From positions 1 through 64,000 of the forward strand of contig JADFDG010000005.1 of assembly GCA_018262975.1 (NCBI GenBank): a stretch of DNA of 64,000 bases. The letters are read 5' to 3'. The position numbers and the translations under genes were made by a program. Below the pieces are notes generated by a model. The model was given only the letters and a program-made list of their open reading frames with translations. It did not search any database and was not told where the DNA came from. Origin of the DNA: Gammaproteobacteria bacterium (GTDB taxonomy: Bacteria; Pseudomonadota; Gammaproteobacteria; Pseudomonadales; JADFDG01). Of this stretch, positions 1 through 8,197 are shown piece after piece. The first letter of the stretch is position 1. Each line of letters starts with the position of its first letter.

Positions 1-61
1 TTTAGTCCGCTCGACGGCGATCAATCGGGCTGAACGACCAACCCCTCACCTACCCACAACG

Positions 62-98
62 AACCCGGCCAGGCTCCCGCCTCGCCGGGTTTTCTTTT
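62..98 (+). terminator. Rho-independent terminator of an upstream gene
   Basis: An 8-bp arm (62-69) pairs with 84-91. An inner 4-bp extension (71-74 with 79-82) closes a TCCC loop, with a single C/C mismatch between the two stems. A T-rich run (90-98, broken by one C) follows. It sits just before the YqaJ gene, so it should end a transcript entering from the left of the window. Confidence 0.65.
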
Positions 99-112
99 GC
101 CTGGAGAAACCC

Positions 113-1030
113 ATGAACCACGCAATTGCAGCACCCCAGCGCGCCCTGCGCCTGGCGTCCACGAAAGGCATGTCCCGCGACGAGTGGCTGATCATGCGCA
201 AGCAAGGTATCGGCAGTAGCGATGCCGCCACAGCCGTTGGCCTGAACCCGTACCAGTCGCCGCTCGAGCTCTGGATGATCAAGACAGGCCGGGAAGAGAA
301 CCTGCCGAAGATCGACCCAAACGACGAGAGCCATCCCACCTACTGGGGCAACATCCTCGAACCCATCGTAGCGGCCCACTACACCAAGCACACCGGCCTG
401 AAGGTCAGGAAGACCAACGCGATCCTGCAGCACCCGGACGAGGACAAGGGCTGGATGCTCGCCAACATCGATTACTCGATTGTCGGCAGCAAGGACGTGC
501 AGATCCTGGAGTGCAAGACGGCCGGCGAATTCGGCTCGCGCCTGTGGCGGGACGGACCGCCGGAGTACGTGCAGGTGCAGGTGCAGCACCAGCTGGCCGT
601 CACTGGCAGGCATGCGGCAGATGTTTGCGTGCTTTTGCACGGCCAGAAGATCGAGATCCACCGGATCGAGCGCGACGAGGAAGTCATCGTCCGCCTGATC
701 GAACTGGAACGGCGCTTCTGGGATTACGTCATGACCGATACCCCGCCGCCGGCAGACGGCTCGGACTCGGCCGGAAAGGCCCTGCAGGCGCTCTACCCGT
801 TCGACGGTGGCGAGACACTGGACCTCAGCGAGGAGCCTGCCTTCATCGAAGCGTTCGCCGACCTGGTTTCGGTACGCGCAGAGATCGAAGCCCGCAAGGA
901 ACTGGAAGCGCAGCTCAAGCAGCGCATCCAGGAACGGATGGGCGAGGCCAGCTATGCCCGTTTCGCCACCGGCGAGGTCAGTTGGAAGCGCAACAAGGCC
1001 GGCAGTCGCCGGTTCGTCATCAACCCCTGA
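113..1030 (+). CDS. YqaJ-type viral recombinase / lambda-type exonuclease
   Basis: This 305-aa protein belongs to the YqaJ-like PD-(D/E)XK exonucleases, which process DNA ends for phage- or ICE-borne homologous recombination in the cytoplasm. Visible motifs are GIGSSDAA (32-39), a W-G-x-x-L-E-P block (78-84), the probable metal ligands D120 and E133-x-K135 (ILECK), and a Y-x-Q-x3-QHQ block (152-160), in the order expected for the nuclease core. The ATG has a good upstream site (TGGAGA, 102-107). The next gene lies 60 bp downstream on the same strand and is probably cotranscribed. The gene type points to the backbone of an integrative element rather than to chromosomal repair. No partner annealing protein is visible in the window. 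Confidence 0.85.
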   Translation: MNHAIAAPQRALRLASTKGMSRDEWLIMRKQGIGSSDAATAVGLNPYQSPLELWMIKTGREENLPKIDPNDESHPTYWGNILEPIVAAHYTKHTGLKVRKTNAILQHPDEDKGWMLANIDYSIVGSKDVQILECKTAGEFGSRLWRDGPPEYVQVQVQHQLAVTGRHAADVCVLLHGQKIEIHRIERDEEVIVRLIELERRFWDYVMTDTPPPADGSDSAGKALQALYPFDGGETLDLSEEPAFIEAFADLVSVRAEIEARKELEAQLKQRIQERMGEASYARFATGEVSWKRNKAGSRRFVINP

Positions 1031-1090
1031 ACCCTCAACGCGCGGCGCCGGCCATGCCGGCCTGCGCATACCTAATTTGGGAGAACCACC

Positions 1091-1975
1091 ATGATCAAGG
1101 GACTCGCTATTACCCCGCCCGTACTCGGGCGGATCAGCATTGGGCGTGTCGTCGAGAAGAACGGCAAGCGACTGCCCGAGAAAGACGACCAGTTCACCAT
1201 CACCACCCAAGTCCAGGTTGCTGGTGCTTGGGTGCCACACCCTTACGACGAGGAACTGCGGAAGAACGCGCCGAACGGGAAACTGCGTAGCATTCCCGTG
1301 CGGATGCTGTTCAACGATCCGGACCTGAACCTGCGGGCCGAGTATTCGATGTTCGATCGGCAGACGGGGCGGCCAGTCTGCGTCGGTAATGGGGAGACCT
1401 GCCGTCGCGTAACGTCCGCCGGCGTCCAGACACTTCCCTGCCCGTCCCCTGACGCCTGCGAACTGGCCAAGGGCGGGATGTGTAAGCCTTATGGCCGGCT
1501 GAACGTCAGGATCGGGGATGACGATGAACTGGGGACGTTCATCTTCCGCACGACGGGCTTCAACTCGATCCGCACGCTGGCCGCGCGACTGAGTTATTAC
1601 AAGGCGGTGTCGGGGAACCTGCTTTCGTGCCTGCCGCTGGAGCTTCGCCTACGGGGAAAGAGCACCACGCAGAGCCATCGTGGGGCGATCTACTACGTCG
1701 ACCTGGGCGTGCGGGAAGGGATGACGCTGGAGGATGCCATCACCGAGGCAAAGGCCGCCGCAGCCAGGCGCTTGGAAGCGGGATTGGACCAACCGGCACT
1801 AGACGCCGCCGGGCAGGCGGGCTTCGGAAACGCCTCCTTCGAGTTCAGCGAGGACGAAGGGCCGGAGATTCTGGAGGAGTTCTACCCCACAGCAGAGCCG
1901 GAATCCGCACCAACTCAAGCAGGCATTACTGCCGTTCCCAGTGCCGGCCTTCGACGGCGCCTTGGACAGCAGTAG
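1091..1975 (+). CDS. Phage/ICE Gp3-like, recombination-factor-like protein
   Basis: This 294-aa protein resembles a family found beside YqaJ exonucleases in integrative elements, variously annotated as 'hydrolase or metal-binding protein' or Gp3-like recombination directionality factor. That assignment rests on my recognition of the N-terminal half (GLAITPPVLGRISIGR at 4-19) and is moderate only. A cysteine cluster at C97, C104, C117, C123 and C131 could bind a metal. The C-terminal 80 residues are acidic and low in complexity. A GGGAGAA site precedes the ATG, and a strong terminator follows the stop by about 70 bp. Together with the exonuclease gene it marks element backbone. If it is a directionality factor it would help excision with the integrase at 37.9-39.2 kb. 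Confidence 0.6.
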   Translation: MIKGLAITPPVLGRISIGRVVEKNGKRLPEKDDQFTITTQVQVAGAWVPHPYDEELRKNAPNGKLRSIPVRMLFNDPDLNLRAEYSMFDRQTGRPVCVGNGETCRRVTSAGVQTLPCPSPDACELAKGGMCKPYGRLNVRIGDDDELGTFIFRTTGFNSIRTLAARLSYYKAVSGNLLSCLPLELRLRGKSTTQSHRGAIYYVDLGVREGMTLEDAITEAKAAAARRLEAGLDQPALDAAGQAGFGNASFEFSEDEGPEILEEFYPTAEPESAPTQAGITAVPSAGLRRRLGQQ

Positions 1976-2045
1976 TACGCATCCCCGGCAGAGAGTAACG
2001 CTTGATCAACGCCCCTTGCTCGGAAACCACCCAGCTCATGGACGT

Positions 2046-2081
2046 GAGGATCAGCCTGCGCTTGGCTGATCCTCTTTTTTT
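2046..2081 (+). terminator. Strong Rho-independent terminator
   Basis: A perfect 11-bp inverted repeat (2046-2056 with 2064-2074) closes a 7-nt loop and is followed by seven T residues (2075-2081). It ends the two-gene recombination transcript and separates it from the oppositely oriented catabolic genes. Confidence 0.9.
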
Positions 2082-2093
2082 GCCACCTTTCAA

Positions 2094-2306
2094 CTAAATC
2101 AGCACCGCAATCGTAACGCACACAACGCGAACACGATTCTTCACGGCATACTCGTCCACGTGATAATCGCCAGCGTTATCTGCGGTATCCCGCTTTTCAA
2201 TTCGGCCACTCACACCGAACGATGTTTCTCCGCGAAGCACGCATTCTTCTGCGTTATTTACCCCTTCGCCGTCTTGGATCTCGTACCATTCTCGGCAACA
2301 AATCAC
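2094..2306 (-). pseudogene. Possible truncated ORF remnant (70 codons)
   Basis: An open minus-strand frame of 70 codons begins at a GTG overlapping the stop of the thioesterase gene and ends 13 bp short of the terminator. The translation looks protein-like (mixed charged residues, no low complexity), but I recognise no family and see no ribosome binding site of its own. It may be the 3' end of a backbone gene cut off when the catabolic block was inserted, or chance. The rest of 1976-2302 holds only the terminator. Confidence 0.25.
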
Positions 2307-2710
2307 ACTATCCGGTAGATCATCGATCCTGTCGCCACGTCCTTCCCATCCGCGTCAACGATATTGACGTCGCAAAAGATGAGTTCCTTACCACGCCGAC
2401 GCACAACGCCCGTAGCCAATATGTCCCTGCCAATCGCCGCCGACAGGTAATTGATTGTCAGGCTCACCGTCGAGGCCTTCACTCCACGTGCTGCATCGTG
2501 CCCTGACCACGCCGCCAGGGCACCCGTCAAATCGAGCAGGCTGCTCATGACACCGCCATGAAGCGCCTCACCTCCCCCGACGAGCTCTCGACGGAACGGC
2601 ACCTTTACAACAACCCGGTCCGGAACAAGTTCAACGATCTCGATACCCAGCAATTTCTGGAACGGGACACTGGGGTACGCCGACACGAGCGCATCTACAA
2701 AACCTTTCAC
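2303..2710 (-). CDS. PaaI-type hotdog thioesterase
   Basis: A cytoplasmic acyl-CoA thioesterase of the PaaI/YbgC-like hotdog superfamily, about 135 aa, the usual size. The family signature is clear: ALHGGVMSSLLDLTG, with the HGG turn and the Asp of the central helix that normally activates water. I chose the GTG at 2710, which overlaps the TGA of the upstream monooxygenase gene (GTGA) and has GGGGAGG four bases before it. A second GTG at 2746 has no such site. It is the last gene of a minus-strand run (metal-dependent hydrolase, SDR, Baeyer-Villiger enzyme, thioesterase) and would release CoA from intermediates of the same pathway. The acyl substrate is unknown. Confidence 0.8.
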   Translation of the reverse strand: MKGFVDALVSAYPSVPFQKLLGIEIVELVPDRVVVKVPFRRELVGGGEALHGGVMSSLLDLTGALAAWSGHDAARGVKASTVSLTINYLSAAIGRDILATGVVRRRGKELIFCDVNIVDADGKDVATGSMIYRIV

Positions 2711-4287
2711 GCTACCTCCCCGGCAACTGTCGCTCGCGACTTGCACTTCTCAAAAATGTAATTCGACATCGGCAAATGCTTGGCACGCCACAGCATTTCA
2801 ACAGACGTCGACGGTCTCAGCATGGGCGCATCGCCGTGCTTGTCAAAATAATAGCTGTTGGATCCGCCACAGTTGTGATTCATGAAAACCGTATTCTTCT
2901 GGCGATCAAGGATGTCTGCGAAGTATGCATCATGCACGCTCTTTCGGATTTCAACAGACGTGGCGCCGCGCCGCCTTGCCTCGGCGATGCAGCGGGTCAA
3001 GTGAATTGCGTTTCCCTCGACCATTTTGAAGTATGAGGTGCCAATCAGCGCGTAGGGTCCGAGCATGATGTAGAAGTTCGGGAAGCCATGTACGGTCAGC
3101 CCTTCATAGGCCTGGAACCGGCTTTCGTCCCAGTACTCGCCGATTTCGCGCCCACCGCGGCCATGCACCGGGTATGACGGAAGGTTGCCCTTTTCAAAGG
3201 TTTTGTATCCCGTCGCAAGAATCAGGACATCGATGTCTCGCTGAACACCGTCAGCCGTAACGATGCCATTTTCCGTCACACGCTCAATCGGCGTCGTCAC
3301 GAGGCCCACGTGCTTCTTTCCGAATGTGCTGAAGTATTCGTTGGAAAATGTAGGTCTCTTGCAGAGGAAGCCATAACGCGGGGTCAGCTTTTCCCAGAGA
3401 TCCTCACGTCCGGGCAACTGATCCTTCATGTTGCTGATGGCTGCCTTCTCACAAAGCCTGACGATCCAAGGGAACTGACGGTAGTAGATCGCACCGATGA
3501 CCATCAGCGCCTCACTGCCGATATCTGTTCCGACGCGCATGGTGCGCTGAGCCAGCGGAGACCATCTGAACAAACTTTGAGTCCATGCCGGCACCTGCCT
3601 ATCCGGCTTCTTCAAGACCCAGATCGGCGTACGCTGATAAACATCCAGTCGCGCCACCTTGCGGGCGAGCTCCGGAACCAGTTGCACAGCCGTCGCCCCC
3701 GTCCCGATGACCGCGACGCGCTTGCCCGACAGGTCAATCCCCTCGTCCCACTCGGCTGTATGAATGATCTTGCCCTGGAAGCGATCGAGCCCGTCGATAT
3801 CGGGTCGCTTTGCGTTAATGAGGCCGCCCGTGGCTGAAACCAGATGCCTGGCCGTGACGGACGTACCGTCGTTCAGCTCAATCGTCCAGACGTGCGAAAT
3901 GTCATCGAACGTGGCATTTGTCACCGCGACATTGAAACGGGCCTTTTCGTATATCCGATATTTCGCCGCCACCCGCTCCACGTAATTTTGCAGTTCGCAC
4001 CCCGGCGCAAAAAATCGCGACCAGTTGGGATTCTGCTCGAACGAATAGGAGTAGGTGAACGATGTGATGTCAACCGCGATGCCCGGATAGCGGTTATGGC
4101 GCCACGTCCCGCCTACCCCACTGCTTCTCTCGAGAATCAGGAAATCCTCGATGCCTTCCCCCTGGAGCTGAATTGCAGCACCGATCCCCGAAATGCCAGC
4201 CCCGATTATCACGACTTCATGATCCGGCCTGACTACGTGGTGTTTCGCGTTCGACTTCCCCAAAGACCTGTCAACAGCGATGTTCAT
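2707..4287 (-). CDS. Flavin-containing Baeyer-Villiger-type monooxygenase 1
   Basis: This 526-aa class B flavoprotein monooxygenase is expected to insert oxygen next to a ketone using FAD and NADPH, giving an ester or lactone. The FAD-binding GAGISG lies at 29-34, the second nucleotide motif GTGATA at 195-200, and between them the Baeyer-Villiger fingerprint F-x-G-x3-HT-x2-W at F170-W180 is complete. The length is normal for single-chain enzymes of the family. Its stop overlaps the start of the thioesterase gene, and the SDR gene ends 27 bp upstream of its start, so the three are probably one transcript. A paralogue lies at 11808. N-hydroxylating relatives exist, but the fingerprint and the neighbouring dehydrogenase and esterases favour ketone oxidation. 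Confidence 0.85.
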   Translation of the reverse strand: MNIAVDRSLGKSNAKHHVVRPDHEVVIIGAGISGIGAAIQLQGEGIEDFLILERSSGVGGTWRHNRYPGIAVDITSFTYSYSFEQNPNWSRFFAPGCELQNYVERVAAKYRIYEKARFNVAVTNATFDDISHVWTIELNDGTSVTARHLVSATGGLINAKRPDIDGLDRFQGKIIHTAEWDEGIDLSGKRVAVIGTGATAVQLVPELARKVARLDVYQRTPIWVLKKPDRQVPAWTQSLFRWSPLAQRTMRVGTDIGSEALMVIGAIYYRQFPWIVRLCEKAAISNMKDQLPGREDLWEKLTPRYGFLCKRPTFSNEYFSTFGKKHVGLVTTPIERVTENGIVTADGVQRDIDVLILATGYKTFEKGNLPSYPVHGRGGREIGEYWDESRFQAYEGLTVHGFPNFYIMLGPYALIGTSYFKMVEGNAIHLTRCIAEARRRGATSVEIRKSVHDAYFADILDRQKNTVFMNHNCGGSNSYYFDKHGDAPMLRPSTSVEMLWRAKHLPMSNYIFEKCKSRATVAGEVA

Positions 4288-4314
4288 GCGCCTTTCCCCC
4301 AGGATTTTCCGACG

Positions 4315-5142
4315 TCAACCGGCGATCAGGCGATACGTTTCGCCCAGCGTCTTCGCATACAGCCGCGGCGTCACTCGCTTGAACAACCATGCAATACGGC
4401 CATCAATCTGCGGCAACATGTACAGTTGCCCCTTGTCGAGTGCATCCAACGTCTTCCTGGCCACGGTATCACTGTCCGTGAGCGCAAACCGCGTCATCGC
4501 CTTGCTGGCAAACTCCTTGCGGTTATCAGGCAACTTGCCGTCTCGCACGATGTTCGTTGGTACAACCGTCGGGCAGAGTGCGGTCACCTTCACACCGGTC
4601 CCCGCAAGTTCTGCGTAGAGCGTTTCCGTGAGCGACAGCACACCCGCCTTGGTGACGTTGTAGGTTGTCATTTCCGGCGCAGCAGCAAATCCCGCCGCAG
4701 ATGCGACGTTGATTACCCCGCCGTAACCCAGCGCCTTGAGCCTCGGCACAAAGTAGTGACAGCCATGGATCACGCCCCACAGGTTCACATGCAGGCAGGC
4801 CTTCCAGTCCTCCAGCGAAACCTCGCCAATGGGACCGCCGATGCCTATTCCTGCATTGTTTACAACCAGGCTGACGGGCCTACCGAGCAATTCGGGGGAC
4901 CGCTCACTCAACTCGCGGACCTGCTCGGCCTCACCCACGTCGCATGCGACTGCATGGGCTTTTCCGCCGGCGCGCCTGATGATCGCAACCGTTTCCTCTG
5001 CCCGATCCATCCGTATGTCGGAGCAGATGACGGACCCGCCACGCCGGGCGATTTCCACGGCGAAGCTTCTTCCTATCCCGCTGCCAGCGCCGGTTACCAC
5101 CGCGGCGGACGAACGTGACACCAATGCCTTTCCGGATTTCAT
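4315..5142 (-). CDS. Short-chain dehydrogenase/reductase
   Basis: A classical SDR of 275 aa. TGAGSGIG (17-24) binds NAD(P), NNAG is at 95-98, and the catalytic residues are S148, Y161 and K165 in the usual S...YxxxK arrangement. The C-terminal part (residues 210-275) is longer than minimal and may bind membrane or lipid, as in several SDRs acting on fatty or terpenoid alcohols. The ATG at 5142 is preferred because AGGAAAGGA lies just upstream; the frame stays open for 68 more codons but that stretch looks non-coding. Its position directly ahead of a Baeyer-Villiger gene suggests it oxidises a secondary alcohol to the ketone used by that enzyme. This role is inferred from context. Confidence 0.85.
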   Translation of the reverse strand: MKSGKALVSRSSAAVVTGAGSGIGRSFAVEIARRGGSVICSDIRMDRAEETVAIIRRAGGKAHAVACDVGEAEQVRELSERSPELLGRPVSLVVNNAGIGIGGPIGEVSLEDWKACLHVNLWGVIHGCHYFVPRLKALGYGGVINVASAAGFAAAPEMTTYNVTKAGVLSLTETLYAELAGTGVKVTALCPTVVPTNIVRDGKLPDNRKEFASKAMTRFALTDSDTVARKTLDALDKGQLYMLPQIDGRIAWLFKRVTPRLYAKTLGETYRLIAG

Positions 5143-5167
5143 GTTTTGTCCTTTCCTGGGGGATGCT

Positions 5168-6133
5168 TCAGACGGGTGCCGACACTTCGGCGCGGCTGCC
5201 AGAACGCGATTTCTTTGCCGAATATTTGGCACCATGACTGTTCTTGGAGGCTGCGTGCTTGCGCAGTGCCTCAAACGCCTTTGCCGTATCACCGGTACGA
5301 TCGTATTCGCGCTTCCACACGCGAATGATCTCGCGGTTGTCGTCATCCCAGGGATGAAACGTCGGCGAATAGTAAGGAAGATAGGTCTTCAGCACGCCCG
5401 TGAGGATGCCAGGCGAAACGAACAGCGTTTTCGACATCCGCGCGGCGGAACGCCAGTTTGTCAGCTGGCCATCCGCATACAGCAGGTAGAAGTGATTCCC
5501 CAGCATCAGAGGAATGCCGAGGACTGTTGCTGCCGCCATGCCGCCCGTCCTCAGCAGATACCCCCTCAACCCGCCGCCGCTGGAATCGACGAACACATCG
5601 AAGCTGACGCTCTTGTGCTCGGTCTCCTCCACGAAATGCCAGTAGAGCATTGCCTTCAGCTCCGGAGAGGTTTCTTCGAATACTTCAGGATGCTCCAGCA
5701 GTACCGATGCAATCGTCGCCGTCATGTGCTCGAAGGCCGCTGCGATGGAGCTCTGCATGTCATCGCTGAGCCTTTTCTGCATCTGGACCCTGATCTTCTT
5801 GAAAATGCCCTCCACCTTGTCGATGGGGACACCATGCTTCGTCGCGATTGCGTTCATGACGTCGTGTTCGCGGGCGTGGATGCGCTCCTGGCGGATGAAC
5901 TCGATGGCCGCCTTTTTGACCCCCGGATCGTCGAGCTTGTCGAGTTGACGGCGGGCGGAATTCATTACCCAGCGCTCACCGTCCGGTACGGCCGCCAGGA
6001 TTCCGTTCATCCAGTGGGTGGTCCACGGATCACCGTTGAACCAGTGCCGCGCCACCGTCTGCTCCGTCATTTCGAAGTGGATGTCCCGGGTCACGACCTC
6101 GTCGTAACCGATCTTCCGATTGGCCAGTGCCAT
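5168..6133 (-). CDS. PF10118-type 'metal-dependent hydrolase' protein 1
   Basis: This 321-aa protein belongs to the family called predicted metal-dependent hydrolase (PF10118). No enzyme activity is evident from the sequence. Conserved blocks shared with the paralogue at 8198 are PDGE, RQExxH-x3-H, AFEHxTA and ExxEHK, and a C-terminal FHPWD. The Glu/ExxH pattern and spacing resemble the ligand set of a four-helix-bundle di-iron protein, so an oxygenase, desaturase or reductase role is possible. The ATG at 6133 is used since the frame upstream runs across an operator palindrome. The tail is rich in Lys, Ser and Arg. It heads the minus-strand run with the SDR, Baeyer-Villiger and thioesterase genes. 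Confidence 0.75.
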   Translation of the reverse strand: MALANRKIGYDEVVTRDIHFEMTEQTVARHWFNGDPWTTHWMNGILAAVPDGERWVMNSARRQLDKLDDPGVKKAAIEFIRQERIHAREHDVMNAIATKHGVPIDKVEGIFKKIRVQMQKRLSDDMQSSIAAAFEHMTATIASVLLEHPEVFEETSPELKAMLYWHFVEETEHKSVSFDVFVDSSGGGLRGYLLRTGGMAAATVLGIPLMLGNHFYLLYADGQLTNWRSAARMSKTLFVSPGILTGVLKTYLPYYSPTFHPWDDDNREIIRVWKREYDRTGDTAKAFEALRKHAASKNSHGAKYSAKKSRSGSRAEVSAPV

Positions 6134-6159
6134 GCTGATTCCCCCGTCATTTTCGTCGA

Positions 6160-6189
6160 CCAATGGTTGGTCGCCCGACCAACCATTGG
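6160..6189. promoter_or_regulatory. Perfect TetR-type operator palindrome
   Basis: A perfect 14-bp inverted repeat with a 2-bp spacer lies between two divergent genes (starts at 6133 on minus and 6318 on plus). Its core TTGGTCGCCCGACCAA (6167-6182) has the same 7-2-7 geometry as the sites at 7069 and 29964, suggesting one regulator controls all three. Confidence 0.8.
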
Positions 6190-6317
6190 CCACAGATAGC
6201 ACGGATTTTGACCGATATCAAGCATGCAATCACCGCGCGATGCTAGATCAGCAGCGCCTTACAATGCCGCGTCGCGCCATGCATGATGGGCCCGGCCAGC
6301 CACTCCAAGGATCCCGA

Positions 6318-6986
6318 ATGCGCCCTGCCAATAGCCGGATTTCACACGCCTTCTTGCGCAATGTCGCTGCGGCCTTGTGGGCCATGCTTGCAGCCTTGAC
6401 GATGCTGTCAGCTGGTCCGGCCCATGCCGATGAGCCGTGGGTTCTTGTAGCCAAGGCCCGCAGTCCCTCCGAGGTGTCCCTCTGGACACGCTTCGTTTCC
6501 GGGCAGCAAATGAAGCAGTTTCGGGGCGAGACCTACACCACGGCATCCGGGTCGCAGGCGCTGGCGGCAATCCTCGAGACGACCACCCTTTCGCAGTGGT
6601 TGTGGCGTTGCGAGCAGGCCCGGATAGTTCGTCAGATATCGGAAGATGAATATGTTCTTTACCTGAAGTTCAACGCGTTCTGGCCGCTGGACGACCGCGA
6701 CGCAGTGCTCCGGGTAATGATCCAGCGGGGTGCGCAGGAAGGATTGACGACCCTCACTGGCACCGCGCTGCCAGAAGAGATTCCCGCCGTCGACGGCGTG
6801 GTGCGCGTGCCTGCTATCGCTGCGTCCTTTTCCATCTCACCAGAGAAACAGGGAACACGTATCGGCATGACCGGCCATTTCGACCCTGGTGGCGTCATCC
6901 CCGTCTGGGCAGCCAACCTCGTAGTAACTGTCTTTCCGAAGTACTCACTGTCCCGCTTCCGGAGCCAGCTGGAAGAATCCCGCTAA
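6318..6986 (+). CDS. Secreted START/SRPBCC-like lipid-binding protein
   Basis: A protein of 222 aa with a clear signal peptide: basic start (MRPANSRISHAFLRN), a hydrophobic stretch and an AHA cleavage site near residue 35. The mature part (WVLVAKARSPSEVSLWTRFVSG, then YLKFNAFWPLDDRDAVLR and FSISPEKQGTRIGMTGHFDPGG) resembles periplasmic START-like domains that cradle a lipid or other hydrophobic ligand. That family call is from recognition of the pattern, not from catalytic residues. The start at 6318 is chosen for the signal peptide; the open frame extends upstream through the operator. It is divergent from the minus-strand catabolic run and followed at once by a hairpin. A role in moving a hydrophobic substrate through the envelope is an inference. 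Confidence 0.65.
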   Translation: MRPANSRISHAFLRNVAAALWAMLAALTMLSAGPAHADEPWVLVAKARSPSEVSLWTRFVSGQQMKQFRGETYTTASGSQALAAILETTTLSQWLWRCEQARIVRQISEDEYVLYLKFNAFWPLDDRDAVLRVMIQRGAQEGLTTLTGTALPEEIPAVDGVVRVPAIAASFSISPEKQGTRIGMTGHFDPGGVIPVWAANLVVTVFPKYSLSRFRSQLEESR

Positions 6987-7011
6987 CCCTGCCTGACAAC
7001 GTCAGGCAGGG
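6987..7011 (+). terminator. Hairpin directly after the START-like gene
   Basis: A perfect 11-bp inverted repeat (6987-6997 with 7001-7011) with a 3-nt AAC loop begins right after the TAA stop. There is no T-run, so it may act as a weak terminator or as an mRNA-stabilising 3' end. Confidence 0.5.
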
Positions 7012-7061
7012 AGTATCCGCCAAGCCCCGAAATGCACCCGGAACTATTGCATGTCGGCCCA

Positions 7062-7090
7062 TTGACATTTGGTCGGTCGGCCAACTAAAT
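7062..7090 (+). promoter_or_regulatory. Promoter with operator filling the -35/-10 spacer
   Basis: TTGACA at 7062-7067 and CTAAAT at 7085-7090 are 17 bp apart. The operator TTGGTCG-GT-CGGCCAA (7069-7084) fills that spacer. A repressor bound here would block RNA polymerase directly. It precedes the alpha/beta hydrolase gene at 7145 and the genes behind it. Confidence 0.6.
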
Positions 7091-7144
7091 TTAGTCCCAA
7101 GACAGGCTTTGACTGTCGATTGGTCAGGCGACTCGGGATAGAAC

Positions 7145-8161
7145 ATGAACACTTCCGCACCCCACTCAATGGCCCCGGATACCGGATTTGCGGCCATGGG
7201 CAATGCCTACAGGGCCAATGCCAGGGTCGATGTCGGGAGCCCGGACTTTGTGGCGCGACTGGATGCATGGCGACCGGGCAACTCGCTGGTATGGCGAGGC
7301 ATTCGTGGCGCACTGCCACAGGCGGTTGGGCTCACGCGCGAAAAGTGCATGGTCGAAGATCACCGGATATGTTTCGTTCGTGGCGGCAGGAAACGGGACG
7401 CTCCGGTACTTCTCCTGCATGGATTCGGTGCCAGCAAGGAAAACTGGCTACATATGCAGCCCTTGATTGGAAAGGGCTTCAGCATGATCGCGCCGGACCT
7501 GCCCGGATTTGGCGAAAGCGATTTTCACCCTGGCCAGTCTTACGATTTTTTGTCTCAAGCAAGGCGCGTCGCAGCGTTTATTGAAGCATCGTCCAGCGGC
7601 CCCGTGCACCTCGTCGGGAACTCCATGGGCGGTGCGATCGCCGCCTATGTCGCAGCAGCGAGACCTGACCTGGTGAGGTCTCTGGTCCTGATGAACGCAG
7701 CAGGCATACCCGGTCGAGAGCAAAGTACGTTTGAGCGAACCGTCATGACCGGCAACAACACGCTCGTTCCGAGGACGTTGGCGCATACGCGACGGCTTGC
7801 AGCGCTCGTCGTGGCGCGAGGGGAAGTGATGTCCTGGGCCATCGCCCCTGTCCTGCACGCCGAAATGCGGCACCGGTACCACGTCAACCATAGGATCTTC
7901 TCCGACATCCTTGACGTGCAGGAAGACCCGAGGATCGTATTTTCAAGGATTTCTGCGCCAACACTCGTCCTGTGGGGCGACTCGGACAGGGTGCTGAGCG
8001 CGTCGTCAGCCCACGAAATGGCATCCATTATTCCCGGCGCCGAATATCGCATTTTGCGTGGTGTCGGGCATCTTCCCATGGTGGAGGCGCCACTCCGGAC
8101 GACAAGAGCGATGACACGCCTGTGGCGGCATGCCGACTCAATTCGCGGCGAACAAAACTGA
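7145..8161 (+). CDS. Alpha/beta hydrolase (esterase-like) 1
   Basis: A 338-aa alpha/beta hydrolase. The oxyanion segment HGFGASKENW (92-101), nucleophile elbow GNSMGG with S160, acid in WGDSD (D279/D281) and base H309 in GVGHLP are all in place. An unusual N-terminal extension of about 85 residues precedes the fold, without a signal peptide. It opens a plus-strand operon under a probable repressor-controlled promoter, followed 36 bp later by the second PF10118-type gene and then a TetR gene. In this setting it is a good candidate to hydrolyse the ester or lactone made by the Baeyer-Villiger enzymes. Haloalkane dehalogenase or C-C bond hydrolase activity cannot be excluded. Confidence 0.8.
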   Translation: MNTSAPHSMAPDTGFAAMGNAYRANARVDVGSPDFVARLDAWRPGNSLVWRGIRGALPQAVGLTREKCMVEDHRICFVRGGRKRDAPVLLLHGFGASKENWLHMQPLIGKGFSMIAPDLPGFGESDFHPGQSYDFLSQARRVAAFIEASSSGPVHLVGNSMGGAIAAYVAAARPDLVRSLVLMNAAGIPGREQSTFERTVMTGNNTLVPRTLAHTRRLAALVVARGEVMSWAIAPVLHAEMRHRYHVNHRIFSDILDVQEDPRIVFSRISAPTLVLWGDSDRVLSASSAHEMASIIPGAEYRILRGVGHLPMVEAPLRTTRAMTRLWRHADSIRGEQN

Positions 8162-8197
8162 AACCTGCCAAGAACGATGTACTGACGGAGATATCAC

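Noticed and set aside
50-1240. Minus-strand frame opposite the YqaJ gene
   Set aside because: No domain seen; the plus strand has intact nuclease motifs and a ribosome binding site.
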